NCBI RefSeq assembly: GCF_022812285.1
Contig: NZ_CP093300.1
Location: 3,100,001 to 3,164,000 of the forward strand
Source of the DNA: Alkalihalobacillus sp. LMS39
Lineage (GTDB): Bacteria > Bacillota > Bacilli > Bacillales > Bacillaceae_F
Length of the DNA stretch: 64,000 nt
Direction: 5' to 3'
The notes beneath the pieces were generated by a model, which made no database searches, was not told the origin of the DNA, and saw only the letters and a program-made list of their open reading frames with translations. Position numbers and translations under genes: made by a program. Shown here piece after piece: positions 1 to 9,323 of this stretch. Within the stretch, counting starts at the first letter, position 1; every line of letters begins with the position of its first letter.

Positions 1-59
1 AATGTTGTTTTACATAGTAAGCAGTCTACTTCTTTATTATAAAATGGGTCTATACTCAT
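1..59 (-). CDS. DUF2225 family protein (5' end only)
   Basis: Only the first 19 codons lie in the window. The start ATG follows a clear GGAGGTG ribosome site on the minus strand. The peptide begins MSIDPFYNKEVDCLLCKTT; the CLLC pair and the N-terminal pattern resemble the metal-binding opening of DUF2225 proteins of Bacilli. The function of that family is not established, and the call rests on a short stretch. Confidence 0.5.
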   Translation of the reverse strand, partial: MSIDPFYNKEVDCLLCKTT

Positions 60-230
60 GATTGCACCTCCAATAATCAACTCTCCTATCTTAATGATAG
101 CACCTTACTCACAAAAAATAAAGATTTACACTTAAAACAATAGGACTTTTTACACTATTTCGTATGATTTACAACCTGCTCATTCTCAGTCATACTTACA
201 TTATTCACTGATAACTAAGGAGGACATGAT

Positions 231-1325
231 ATGTTACGAGTAGATACCCCTTCTCTTATGCTTGATATCGAAAAATTAACTCAAAATATAAAAGCGATGC
301 AAGCTTATTCGCTCCAACACCACATTGCTTTACGACCACATATCAAAACTCATAAATCTGTTCACATTGCCAAGCTCCAATTAAAACACGGTGCTGTAGG
401 TATAACCGTAGCGAAATTATCTGAAGCCGAAGTGATGGCAGATGCTGGAATAGAAAACATCTTTATTGCGTATCCCATTTCTGCTCCCCAAAAACTAAAA
501 AAACTTCTTCATTTAACATTGCAAGCAAACATCACAGTAGCCATTGATAGTATAGAACAAGCAAGAATGATGAATGAGTTTTTTCAAAGTTCAAACCAAA
601 CGGTTGAAGTTTGGATAAAAGTCGATAGTGGTCTTCATCGTTGTGGTGTGACTCCTGGAGAAGAAGCTCTTTCTTTAGCTACCTTTATCACGTCTTGTTC
701 CCAGTTACGCTTAACTGGCATCTTTACACATGCTGGTCACTCTTATGCAGCTAAAAATACTGAAGAACTTCTTCTTATCGGAGAACAAGAAGCCAAAGCA
801 GTAGTGGAAAGTGCTTTATTATGTGAACAAGCCAATATTCCAATTTTACACCGAAGTGTCGGCTCAACCCCTACGTATCAAATATCTGGTGCGGTGGCAG
901 GTATTACAGAAGTTCGCCCTGGCAATGCTGCATTTTTTGATATGGTGCAAGTCGGTTTAGGTGTTGCAACAGTAGAACAATGTGCGTTAACCGTATTGGC
1001 AAGTGTTGTATCTACAAAAGCAAATCGAGTCATTGTTGATAGTGGCAGTAAGTCCTTAACATCTGAACGAGGTGCTCATGGAAATGAAAGTATTAAAGGG
1101 TTTGGCTATATTAAGGAACACCCTGATTTAACAATTGAACGGCTTTCTGAAGAACATGGAATTGTCACGTTCTCTTCACCTCACACGCTACAATTAAATG
1201 ACACAATTGAAATTATTCCAAATCATGCTTGTCCTGTTGTTAATTTATTTGACTCGTATTTTGTACACAAAAACGGAGAGCACATTGACACGTGGCCCGT
1301 TGATGCTCGAGGCTGTAACAAGTAA
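231..1325 (+). CDS. D-threonine aldolase / D-serine dehydratase-like PLP enzyme
   Basis: A 364-residue protein of the alanine-racemase-fold family that acts on D-3-hydroxy amino acids (low-specificity D-threonine aldolase, DSD1-type D-serine dehydratase). The N-terminal motif RPHIKTHKS supplies the likely PLP lysine, Lys39. The C-terminal His332 and Cys334 of NHACPVVNLFD fit the metal ligands of the family. A GGAGG site sits 8 nt before ATG 231. The gene appears monocistronic and its substrate cannot be told from sequence. D-threonine aldolase and D-serine dehydratase are about equally possible. Confidence 0.85.
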   Translation: MLRVDTPSLMLDIEKLTQNIKAMQAYSLQHHIALRPHIKTHKSVHIAKLQLKHGAVGITVAKLSEAEVMADAGIENIFIAYPISAPQKLKKLLHLTLQANITVAIDSIEQARMMNEFFQSSNQTVEVWIKVDSGLHRCGVTPGEEALSLATFITSCSQLRLTGIFTHAGHSYAAKNTEELLLIGEQEAKAVVESALLCEQANIPILHRSVGSTPTYQISGAVAGITEVRPGNAAFFDMVQVGLGVATVEQCALTVLASVVSTKANRVIVDSGSKSLTSERGAHGNESIKGFGYIKEHPDLTIERLSEEHGIVTFSSPHTLQLNDTIEIIPNHACPVVNLFDSYFVHKNGEHIDTWPVDARGCNK

Positions 1326-1442
1326 AGCATGCTAGAATAACCACTTATTTTGTCACATTTTATCTAACCGGATGGTTTTCATTTCATTCACCCATCGTTA
1401 CTAGTATAATAGTTTAGACAACGATGCTTAGGAGTGAGCCCA

Positions 1443-2087
1443 TTGTATGATTATGCTAGACATTTAGCGATGGAATTTTTAAAAGGGGACCATTTCACAA
1501 GTTGGTCACTCATCCAACAACAAATTGATGATGGGATGAGTTCTTATTTTATATTTGATTACGTTCTTCGTGATGCGATGTTTTATATTGGCCATATGTG
1601 GGAAAATAATGAAATAGGCGTTGCTGACGAACATTTGGCCACTTCCATATGTGATTATGTTTTAACAAGATATAATTTCGATCGCCACCCGTTAACAAAT
1701 CGTGAAAAACGCGCGATGTTCTTTTGTGTTGAAGGTGAAGAACATTATTTAGGTGCAAAAATGGCTTCTTCCCTTTTTCAGGAGGCTGGTTGGGACGTAA
1801 AGTATTTAGGGCCTAACCTTCCTTTAGAATATGCTCTCTTTAATGCAAAAAAATGGCGCCCTGATGTTATCGGTCTATCGATTACATTACCTTTACATTT
1901 ACCAAAATTAAAAGACTATGTTTATTCACTAGAACATTTGCCACATCGGCCAAAAGTCATTGTTGGTAGTCGCTTAATTGAAAAATATGACTTTACTCCG
2001 TTCATCTCAAATCAAACAGTGCTCGCAAAAGAAGTAACGGATATAGAGCCATTTATCGAGCAATATTTAATGAAAGTCATTGAATAG
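1443..2087 (+). CDS. Stand-alone CarH-type cobalamin-binding (photoreceptor-like) protein
   Basis: About 214 residues: a helical bundle followed by a Rossmann-type B12-binding domain, with no DNA-binding domain. Counting from TTG 1443, Trp53 is followed nine residues later by Glu63-His64. This is the W-x9-EH motif that covers the upper face of cobalamin in CarH/LitR light sensors. Glu99-x-His101-xx-Gly104 is the ExHxxG motif that supplies the lower His ligand. The GGAGTGA at 1431 favours TTG 1443; GTG 1434 in the same frame is the alternative. The next gene starts 12-27 nt downstream, so the two probably form an operon. A role as light or B12 sensor acting through a partner protein is inference. 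Confidence 0.8.
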   Translation: MYDYARHLAMEFLKGDHFTSWSLIQQQIDDGMSSYFIFDYVLRDAMFYIGHMWENNEIGVADEHLATSICDYVLTRYNFDRHPLTNREKRAMFFCVEGEEHYLGAKMASSLFQEAGWDVKYLGPNLPLEYALFNAKKWRPDVIGLSITLPLHLPKLKDYVYSLEHLPHRPKVIVGSRLIEKYDFTPFISNQTVLAKEVTDIEPFIEQYLMKVIE

Positions 2088-2114
2088 CTTAGATTACAAA
2101 TGGAGTTGGTTTTA

Positions 2115-2762
2115 TTGAACGAAGCAGTTGCGCACCATCCGGTTCCTTACTTTATTTTGGACAAGCAATTTACTATTAAAGAGGTGTCAAACGAAGCATC
2201 CGAACGATTTCCGATTTCAACCTCTTCCTTTCTTGACCTTGTTGATGCGGAAAGCGAACAAAAAGTGATTCACCTTTTAACAAAAGGGGAATCCGCTGTT
2301 TTTGAAGCAAATATGAAAACAAAAGAAAACCCACTCAGCTTATTTGATCTATATCCAAAGTGGGTCAATGACTCTTGTCATCTAATCTGTATTGAAAAAG
2401 CGGAAAACATTCATCATATTATGCAATTGATTCATCGTTTACGAGAACAATTAGACCAGACAAATTTTGATGAATATACAAGCAACATGAAGCGGGACAT
2501 CATCCCGAGTATCCTGAACATTAATATGAATGATATGAATCGACTCTCGATTACAAATGCGTCAGGACGAGTCGAAGAAATTCCAAACAAAGTGGAATCG
2601 ATTCAAGAGTTAATTAGTATATTCAGACCAGATTTAATTGAAGTGGGAAAAAGTGATTACTTGGAGATCATTGACCGTCATTTAGATGAAATCCTTGCTA
2701 TTTCCCATTACTTAATCGCGATTACCCCTATATTCAATAAGAATAAGGAAGAATCTGAGTAG
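2115..2762 (+). CDS. PAS-like signalling protein, partner of the B12 sensor
   Basis: About 215 residues. The first ~100 (VPYFILDKQFTIKEVSNEA onward) look like a PAS fold. The remainder is helical and I do not recognise it. GGAG at 2102 points to TTG 2115 as start; ATG 2100 in frame lacks a ribosome site. The gene follows the B12-domain gene closely and ends at a strong terminator, so it is probably the downstream component of a two-protein sensory unit. No kinase, HTH or enzyme motif is visible. Confidence 0.6.
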   Translation: MNEAVAHHPVPYFILDKQFTIKEVSNEASERFPISTSSFLDLVDAESEQKVIHLLTKGESAVFEANMKTKENPLSLFDLYPKWVNDSCHLICIEKAENIHHIMQLIHRLREQLDQTNFDEYTSNMKRDIIPSILNINMNDMNRLSITNASGRVEEIPNKVESIQELISIFRPDLIEVGKSDYLEIIDRHLDEILAISHYLIAITPIFNKNKEESE

Positions 2763-2774
2763 ATTCTTCCTTTC

Positions 2775-2805
2775 AGTCTGTCGGATAGTCGACAGGCTTT
2801 TTTTA
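2775..2805 (+). terminator. Rho-independent terminator after the B12/PAS operon
   Basis: A 9-bp stem (AGTCTGTCG paired with CGACAGGCT), a 6-nt loop and then a run of seven T. Confidence 0.85.
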
Positions 2806-2846
2806 TCAGAATGGTGTTGAGCAGAGTAAAGAAGAAGTAACATAAG

Positions 2847-2878
2847 AACACCTTTGAGAGTCATATCTCAAAGATGTT
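2847..2878 (-). terminator. Hairpin after the CheB-CheR kinase gene
   Basis: An inverted repeat (AACATCTTTGAGA / TCTCAAAGGTGTT) lies just past the stop codon of the minus-strand kinase gene. The T-run is weak. Confidence 0.55.
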
Positions 2879-2887
2879 TCCGTTTTC

Positions 2888-5800
2888 TTACTGTTGGATT
2901 GGTAGTTTGAGTGTTACTTTTGTTCCTTTGTTTTCTTCACTTTCAAACAGCATTAAACCATTATGATTTTCAATAATACGGTAGCTAACCATTAAGCCAA
3001 GTCCTGTGCCTTTTTCTTTTGTTGTATAAAAAGGTTGTCCGATTTTATCCATTCGGTCTTTAGGAATCCCTTTTCCTTCATCCTGGACTTCGATTACGAC
3101 GAACCGTTCCTCTTCACTTGTTGTAATGGAGATCGTTCCACCGTTTGTCATCGCTTCTATCGCATTTTTGATTAAGTTAATGACGACTTGCTTTATTTCT
3201 TTTTCTACACATTGAATCGTCGGCAGATTTTCACCATAATTACTTTGAATTGAAATATTGCTTATAATCGCTTGGGTTTCAAGCAACATCGTGACATCAT
3301 AAAGGACAGTGTTAATGTTTGTATCTTCATACTTCACAACATGTGGTCTTGCTAATACGAGCAACTCATTAATAATCGATTCAATTCGATTGAACTCAGA
3401 CAACATTATGCCTAAATATGATTGGTTTGAGTCCCCTTCTGCCTGCATCAATTGGATAAACCCTTTTAACGCGGTTAAAGGATTTCTGATTTCATGCGCT
3501 ATCCCCGCTGCAAGTTCTCCTAATGCAGATAACATTTCTGATTTACGTAACAAATCTTCAGCGATTTTTCGGTCTGTTATATCTTCAGCTACCCTTAAAT
3601 ATTGGGTAACGGAATCATCACTATTAATGATAGGTAAGAAGACAACAGACTCCCACCTTTGCTGACCTTTTTTGTTTTGCACTAAGCAATCACCAGACCA
3701 TTTTTTTCCTAAGCTGACGGTATCCCAAGAATTTTGAAATTCTTTTTGACCTTCTCCGCTATTTAAAATGTCATGTAAAGGAGCGCCCACAACTTCTTGT
3801 TTTGAATACCCAAGTTGTTCTGTAAATCGGGCATTTACATATTCAATCTCGCCACCCGTATTTGTAATGACGATACTAGCCGGTGATTGTTCTAATGCAA
3901 AGGAACGAAGAATTAAGTCATTATTCGTTTTCTTTATATCTGTAATATCAACAAATGTGATGACAACACCTTTAATATAATTTTCCCGTGTTCGATAAGG
4001 GTAAATTCTTAAACTATACCATTTGCCATCTTTACTATTCACTTCTTTTTGTAAGCGATGATGCTTTCGTAAGACGTCTGCCGCATCATGAAGTAAATCG
4101 TCATACAATAAGTGATGTGAGATATGAGATAATGGTCGGCCGATATCGACTTCTAATAAATTAATTAATACGGTTACTTGTGGTGTGAACCGTTTTATTT
4201 TCAAATCTTCATCTAAAAAGACAGTCGCCACATTTGTACTTACGAGTAAATTATCCATATCATTATTTAAATCTATTAATTGTTGGATTTTCTCTTCATG
4301 CTCGGCATTGACATTTAATAATTCGTCATTGACAGACTGAAGTTCCTCATTAGAGCTTTGCATTTCTTCATTTGCTGCAATTAATTCTTCATTCGTAGAT
4401 TGATATTCTTCATTAGATGTTTCTAACTCTTCAATGGTTGTTTGTAAATGCTCTTTTGTAAAGCTCAATTCATTTTCCAAATCGATAATCAATTGTTGAA
4501 TATTATCGTCTAAGTCATACTCATTCGCTTCTATCTCGCTTTTCACATTTTGGTCGGTATTTATAATCTCAAAGCATATAAATGTTAAATGCTGATTTTC
4601 TTCACCAAATGGTTCGACCTTTAAATGAATTCTTTCATTGCCTTCTTGCATTTTCAAGTTCGGATATACTATCTTTTCATTCGTATCCCTTACCTTTTTT
4701 AATGCCGTATTAATGGCAACCGATAGATGAGTAGGAAGTAACTTTAATATATTAAACGTAATACTTCCGTGGGGAATACGAAGAAATTGCGTTACATTCC
4801 CTCCTGAAATCACGACATTATTCTCATTATCCACGATAATAAACGGGTGAATATATTGTTCTAATAATATTTTATAAACATCATCAAGTCGTTTAAAAGG
4901 TCGATTATCTAAATAAGATTGGTACATCTGGTCACTTGTTCTCATGTCATTACTTTTTGACTCGAGGTGACGCATAGATGTCGATTTTGATTCTCTCCCA
5001 TTGATGTTTTTATATAACTTCCATTTCGGGTCTACCGAATGAAATAAATTCGTTAGCTTGTTCACGGATTCACTTGGTCCTAAAAATAAATAGCCGTTTG
5101 TTTGAAGGGAAAAGTGAAACATCGATAATATCTTTTTCTGTAAGTCAGGCTGGAAATAAATAAGCATATTACGACAGCTAATAAAGTCTAAATTGACAAA
5201 AGGTGAATCCTTCGCTATATTATGTGGCGCAAAAATCACTTTTTCACGAATACTATGGCGTACTTTATAATAATTGTTCTCGACACTAAAAAATCGCTTT
5301 AACCGTTCTTCCGTAATGCCAATGACCGATTGTTGAATATACGCACCTTCAGAAGCTTTCTTAATCGCCTCTTTATCTAAATCTGTAGCAAATATTTTAA
5401 AGTCCATTGGTTCTGGGAAGTCTTCCAAGTATTCTGCTAGCAACATCGCTAAAGAATACGCTTCTTCTCCGGTTGAACACCCCGCTACCCACAACCGAAT
5501 TTCTTGTTCCCCTTTTGCGATTTTTTCATTGACTATCTCTGGAATCACTTTATGTTCAATGATTTCAAACGCTTTTTTATCTCGAAAAAACTCAGTAACA
5601 TTAATTAATAAATCATTTTGTAATGAAACAATCTCAGACGGATTTCCGATTAAATATTCTTTATATTCATGTAATGTTTTAAAATTCAATTTATTAACAT
5701 TCACTCTTTTTTCTATGCGCCTAAGAATGCTTGCTTTCTTATAACTAGAAAAATCAACTCCGCTTTTTCTATTAATTAAAGCAAAAATTTGAGTTAAAAT

Positions 5801-6487
5801 ATCGTCAATGTCTTGGTCGCCAAAATTCAAATAGTCTGTTGGCTTTTTCCCATTTGATATTTCATTAATAAATGTTGCCATTTCTTTTGCCGAAAAAACA
5901 TGATCGACTTTGCCTGTTTGTATTGCATTACGGGGCATGTCTTTAAACTTCGCTGTTTTTTCACTTTGAATAATAACTGTACCGCCTGCCTCAAATACAG
6001 ACTCTACCCCTGTAGTTCCATCCCAGCCTTTGCCTGATAAAATAATCGCAATAGCATCACTCCCTTTCTCCTCTGCTAGCGAGGTAAAAAAGTGATCAAT
6101 CGGGAAGTTCATAGACACCCCTTTTGTATATTCCGATAATTCTAGTACTCTGTTACACAACGTAACATTGTGCTGGGGCGGTATTAAATAAATATGGTTA
6201 GGTTCAACGACCATTTGATTAGTCGTCTGCACGATTTTCATATTTGTTTTTTTTGATAATAAATCTTTCATATGACTCTTATAATTAGGAGATAGATGTT
6301 GAACAATAATATAGGCCATACCATTCATCGGATATATATCTTCAAATAACTCGTTTAACACTTCAAGGCTTCCTGCTGATGCTCCGATTCCAACAATTTT
6401 AAAATCTGTAACTTTATCATCTATTTTTTCTATATTTGTCGTATCGTTATGAATTGGAAGTTGGCTAACTATTCCTTTCGTATCCAA
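2888..6487 (-). CDS. CheB-CheR-PAS-histidine kinase fusion
   Basis: A 1199-residue multidomain signalling protein. CheB methylesterase comes first, with triad Ser37, His64 and Asp156 (SGKGWDG). It is followed by a CheR methyltransferase (about 220-490, motif VAGCSTGEEAYSL), a linker and PAS-type region, a long coiled coil of repeated EE..S.NEE (about 670-740), and two further PAS domains. It ends in a HisKA domain with His998 in HEIRNP and a HATPase with DEGKGIP and GTGLGL. No transmembrane segment is visible, so it is probably cytoplasmic. The start is TTG after AGAGGTGA. Such fusions act outside classical chemotaxis in most hosts. No response regulator is adjacent; cheV lies ~500 bp upstream on the same strand but is separated by repeats. 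Confidence 0.92.
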   Translation of the reverse strand: MDTKGIVSQLPIHNDTTNIEKIDDKVTDFKIVGIGASAGSLEVLNELFEDIYPMNGMAYIIVQHLSPNYKSHMKDLLSKKTNMKIVQTTNQMVVEPNHIYLIPPQHNVTLCNRVLELSEYTKGVSMNFPIDHFFTSLAEEKGSDAIAIILSGKGWDGTTGVESVFEAGGTVIIQSEKTAKFKDMPRNAIQTGKVDHVFSAKEMATFINEISNGKKPTDYLNFGDQDIDDILTQIFALINRKSGVDFSSYKKASILRRIEKRVNVNKLNFKTLHEYKEYLIGNPSEIVSLQNDLLINVTEFFRDKKAFEIIEHKVIPEIVNEKIAKGEQEIRLWVAGCSTGEEAYSLAMLLAEYLEDFPEPMDFKIFATDLDKEAIKKASEGAYIQQSVIGITEERLKRFFSVENNYYKVRHSIREKVIFAPHNIAKDSPFVNLDFISCRNMLIYFQPDLQKKILSMFHFSLQTNGYLFLGPSESVNKLTNLFHSVDPKWKLYKNINGRESKSTSMRHLESKSNDMRTSDQMYQSYLDNRPFKRLDDVYKILLEQYIHPFIIVDNENNVVISGGNVTQFLRIPHGSITFNILKLLPTHLSVAINTALKKVRDTNEKIVYPNLKMQEGNERIHLKVEPFGEENQHLTFICFEIINTDQNVKSEIEANEYDLDDNIQQLIIDLENELSFTKEHLQTTIEELETSNEEYQSTNEELIAANEEMQSSNEELQSVNDELLNVNAEHEEKIQQLIDLNNDMDNLLVSTNVATVFLDEDLKIKRFTPQVTVLINLLEVDIGRPLSHISHHLLYDDLLHDAADVLRKHHRLQKEVNSKDGKWYSLRIYPYRTRENYIKGVVITFVDITDIKKTNNDLILRSFALEQSPASIVITNTGGEIEYVNARFTEQLGYSKQEVVGAPLHDILNSGEGQKEFQNSWDTVSLGKKWSGDCLVQNKKGQQRWESVVFLPIINSDDSVTQYLRVAEDITDRKIAEDLLRKSEMLSALGELAAGIAHEIRNPLTALKGFIQLMQAEGDSNQSYLGIMLSEFNRIESIINELLVLARPHVVKYEDTNINTVLYDVTMLLETQAIISNISIQSNYGENLPTIQCVEKEIKQVVINLIKNAIEAMTNGGTISITTSEEERFVVIEVQDEGKGIPKDRMDKIGQPFYTTKEKGTGLGLMVSYRIIENHNGLMLFESEENKGTKVTLKLPIQQ

Positions 6488-6748
6488 TAACGGTCACCTC
6501 TCTCTAGTTAGCACAAATGCTGACCAATAATAAACTCTAGCTTTTATTCTAGTGTAAATTAAGTATTCCCGCAATGCTTAAACGACAATGAAAACCCTCG
6601 TTTTTTGTCAAACCATCACTAGTTTTGTTATTTGTTAGTTTAGGTGATTACGCAAACAGTCTATGTATCCTATTTTATGAAAAGAAAAACATGCCAAATG
6701 ATTAACATACTGGCATGTTTTATGGATATATTATTACCGATTCACGGT

Positions 6749-6931
6749 GCGGACATCTATTCCGCTATTTGTGTAAAAATGAGTCTTTTTCAATTCTTAA
6801 CGGACATCCGTTCCGTTATTACAGGAAAATCAGCGACAAACACGCATTGTTTCCGCATATAACGGAACATATGTCCGATAGCTTTCTCCAAACTACCCTT
6901 TTTCACAAAATAGCGGAACACATGTCCATTA
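6749..6931. repeat. CGGACAT/GTTCCG palindromic repeat cluster (copy 1)
   Basis: Four imperfect palindromic cores of the form (A/G)CGGACATnnGTTCCG(C/T), or its reverse, lie at about 6749, 6799, 6858 and 6911. The 6488-6980 interval contains no convincing gene. The same core occurs in a larger tandem array at 56640-57055, so this is an interspersed repeat family of the genome. Confidence 0.7.
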
Positions 6932-6980
6932 CAAACAAGGAAGACTGTCGAGCGTTATTCTACAGCCCACATACTAAAGA

Positions 6981-7892
6981 TTACAGGATATATTTATCAA
7001 TATAGTTCACAAGCTCAACAATTTCTGGCTTACTTACTTGTGCAATTGCTCCCACACTTTCGCCTTTATGCTGTAAATCTGAACTAATAATAGAAGAAAA
7101 GATAATGACTGGAACATCGACAAGCTTTGGATGTTGTTTAATTAATTTTGTAAAATGGTGTCCATCCATTTGTGGCATTTCAATATCAGAAATAATTAAA
7201 TGAACATGTTCTGTAATGTCTGTCTCTTCTTTGGCAACCTCACTTAAATGCTCCCAGGCTAACTTGCCATTTTCAAAAAACTGAACATTTTCATATCCTG
7301 CAGCCTGTAGTGTATCTTGTAATAATTTTCGTAATATCGCAGAATCTTCTGCCACAATGATTTTCTTCGTTGACCTTTCTCGCGGTCCAAGAACAGATAA
7401 TTGTGATGTTTGTAAGCCTGCTTCAGGATTAATATCTACAACAATTTTTTCAAAATCAAGCAACAAAGACATTTCGCCTTCAAGTTTCACAATTCCAATA
7501 GTTTGGGCTTGCTCTCCTTTAGAGAGATGACTTGGCTTTTCAATTTGTTCCCATGAAATGCGATGAATCCTTGAGACATTATGCACGTGAAACGCTACTT
7601 TTAATTTATTTAATTCTGCAATAATAAATTTATCTGTACTTCCATCTGCTGAAGGTGGGAAATGTAATACTTTCGCTAAATCCACAACAGGGATAACTTC
7701 ATCTCGTAATCGAATGACACCTTCTACAAAGGGATGTCCATTCGGAGTTTCCGTAATTGGCAGTGGTTGAATAATTTCCCTTACTTTTAATACATTAATT
7801 CCAAATGTACTATTCCCAACATTAAACATAATAATCTCTAGTTCGTTAGTACCGCTCTCAAGTAGTATTTTACTGTTGTTCCCTTCAAACAT
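6981..7892 (-). CDS. cheV: Chemotaxis coupling protein CheV
   Basis: A CheW-like domain (residues ~15-155) is fused to a response-regulator receiver (~175-303), the standard CheV layout. It links chemoreceptors to CheA and is tuned by phosphorylation. SGTNELEI and FGINVLKVREIIQP are typical of Bacillus CheV, and ISDIEMPQMDG carries the phospho-acceptor Asp. ATG 7892 has AGAGGGA in front and yields 303 residues, the size of the B. subtilis protein. An upstream TTG (7931) lacks support. Confidence 0.95.
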   Translation of the reverse strand: MFEGNNSKILLESGTNELEIIMFNVGNSTFGINVLKVREIIQPLPITETPNGHPFVEGVIRLRDEVIPVVDLAKVLHFPPSADGSTDKFIIAELNKLKVAFHVHNVSRIHRISWEQIEKPSHLSKGEQAQTIGIVKLEGEMSLLLDFEKIVVDINPEAGLQTSQLSVLGPRERSTKKIIVAEDSAILRKLLQDTLQAAGYENVQFFENGKLAWEHLSEVAKEETDITEHVHLIISDIEMPQMDGHHFTKLIKQHPKLVDVPVIIFSSIISSDLQHKGESVGAIAQVSKPEIVELVNYIDKYIL

Positions 7893-8013
7893 TGTTAGTC
7901 CCTCTATTCTCTCTTTAATTTTTTCTTCCAACTAGTTATTTATTACTAGTTTAATGTATAAGGTCACATTTATACAACCTTTTTTCTTATTTTTAACTTA
8001 AAACTTTTAATTT

Positions 8014-8811
8014 TTATTTTATTACCTTAATCCAAGCACGCTCATTATCCCATGAAACGGCTAATTTTAAGTTGAATGCTTGAGAAAGTAATTCTGGTAT
8101 CAAGATTTCTTCTTTTTTTCCTTGCGCATAAATTTGACCATCTTTTATCAATAAACAATGAGTAAAACAAGGCAAAATTTCATCAATGTGATGTGTCACA
8201 TACACCATTGTTGGTGCCACTTTTTCGTTTGAAGCAGCTTGAATAGAGTTTAAAAGCTGTTCTCGAGAAAAAAGATCAAGACCATTACAAGGTTCATCAA
8301 GAATAAGCAAGTCCGGTTTTGCAATCCATGCTCTAGCTAACATGACTTTCTTTTGTTCTCCTTGTGATAACGTTCGGAAAGGTTGGTTTGATAAAGCTTC
8401 AATTTGAAATAGTGCTAATGTTAACTCTACATCTGTTATATCGGATGGTTTTATCGTTTCATAAACACCAACAGATGCAAATTTCCCACTTAGGACAACT
8501 TCAAAAGCTGTATCATTTGGCCTCGTAGAAAACCTTTCATCTAATGCTGAACTGACCCAGCCTATCTTTTTACGAACTTCTTGCACATTCACCGTGCCAT
8601 AACGATTCCCTAATACATGTACTTTTCCAGTTACTGGCCATTCATAACCCGTCACAACTTTTAATATTGACGTTTTACCCGACCCATTTAATCCAAGTAT
8701 TGCCCAGTTTTCCCCTTTTTTTACTTTCCATGTCACATTTGAAACAATTGCTTTATTTAGTTTCTTTACTGTTATGTTGTTTAGATAAATCAATTCTTCA
8801 GGCATATTCAT
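8014..8811 (-). CDS. ABC transporter ATP-binding protein, YlmA-like
   Basis: A single ABC ATPase of ~265 residues: Walker A GLNGSGKT, signature LSQGE, Walker B LLILDEP, and a switch His in YVTHHIDE. The sequence, with a short N-terminus and the GYEWPVTG region, resembles YlmA of Bacilli. No membrane subunit is adjacent, so the cargo is unknown and a non-transport role is possible. ATG 8811 lies 2 nt past the stop of the small upstream gene, so the pair is translationally coupled. AAGAGG gives a better spacing to ATG 8811 than to TTG 8817. Confidence 0.85.
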   Translation of the reverse strand: MNMPEELIYLNNITVKKLNKAIVSNVTWKVKKGENWAILGLNGSGKTSILKVVTGYEWPVTGKVHVLGNRYGTVNVQEVRKKIGWVSSALDERFSTRPNDTAFEVVLSGKFASVGVYETIKPSDITDVELTLALFQIEALSNQPFRTLSQGEQKKVMLARAWIAKPDLLILDEPCNGLDLFSREQLLNSIQAASNEKVAPTMVYVTHHIDEILPCFTHCLLIKDGQIYAQGKKEEILIPELLSQAFNLKLAVSWDNERAWIKVIK

Positions 8812-8813
8812 TT

Positions 8814-8996
8814 TCAATCAACCTCTTTAAACGAGTACACGTCATTAGGACGTTGCTTTCCATTGATTTGATCAATGAGTTTCTCCACTTGCCATTTTAA
8901 ATGAAACTTTTCTTTTTCTTCTGTGACAAATGGTATGTCTTTAATGATTATTTTTTTCCCGTTTGTATGAATCATTTCAATTTCATTTTTATACAA
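8814..8996 (-). CDS. Small protein upstream of the YlmA-like ATPase
   Basis: 60 residues, TTG start 9 nt after a perfect AAAGGAGG. It is soluble, charged and has no family that I recognise. It is coupled directly to the ATPase gene. The strong ribosome site and tight junction argue that it is real. Confidence 0.65.
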   Translation of the reverse strand: MYKNEIEMIHTNGKKIIIKDIPFVTEEKEKFHLKWQVEKLIDQINGKQRPNDVYSFKEVD

Positions 8997-9185
8997 GTAT
9001 GGAACCTCCTTTAAAGAGTCTTCTTCCTTCTATTTTACCAAAGCACTCTTTAATATTGTCAATCTTCTTTATACCTTTTTAAAAGAAAAGCAAATAAGGA
9101 TAATCGAACTACTTCGTCGATTACCCTGTAAACGATGTCACCATCTGCTTTGTTTTGCATTTACTATTAAAAAGGAGTGACGATT

Positions 9186-9317
9186 ATGCTAACGATTATT
9201 GTCTTCTGCTTACTTATCATTGTTTCAGGTGTACAGAAAACATTTTTTTCACCTTCATATGAAGAATTTCATTTATATAAAAAAGAATGGCCAGTATCTA
9301 AACAGAAAGAAAAATAA
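9186..9317 (+). CDS. Small single-pass membrane protein (43 aa)
   Basis: MLTIIVFCLLIIVSG forms one hydrophobic segment, followed by a polar tail ending KQKEK. AAAAAGGAGTGA precedes the ATG at normal spacing. Too short for most ORF filters. Function unknown. Confidence 0.6.
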   Translation: MLTIIVFCLLIIVSGVQKTFFSPSYEEFHLYKKEWPVSKQKEK

Positions 9318-9323
9318 CTTTTT

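Noticed and set aside
6715-7005. 96-codon frame over the first palindromic cluster
   Set aside because: Same repeat-derived translation (RFRYYRK..), no ribosome site.
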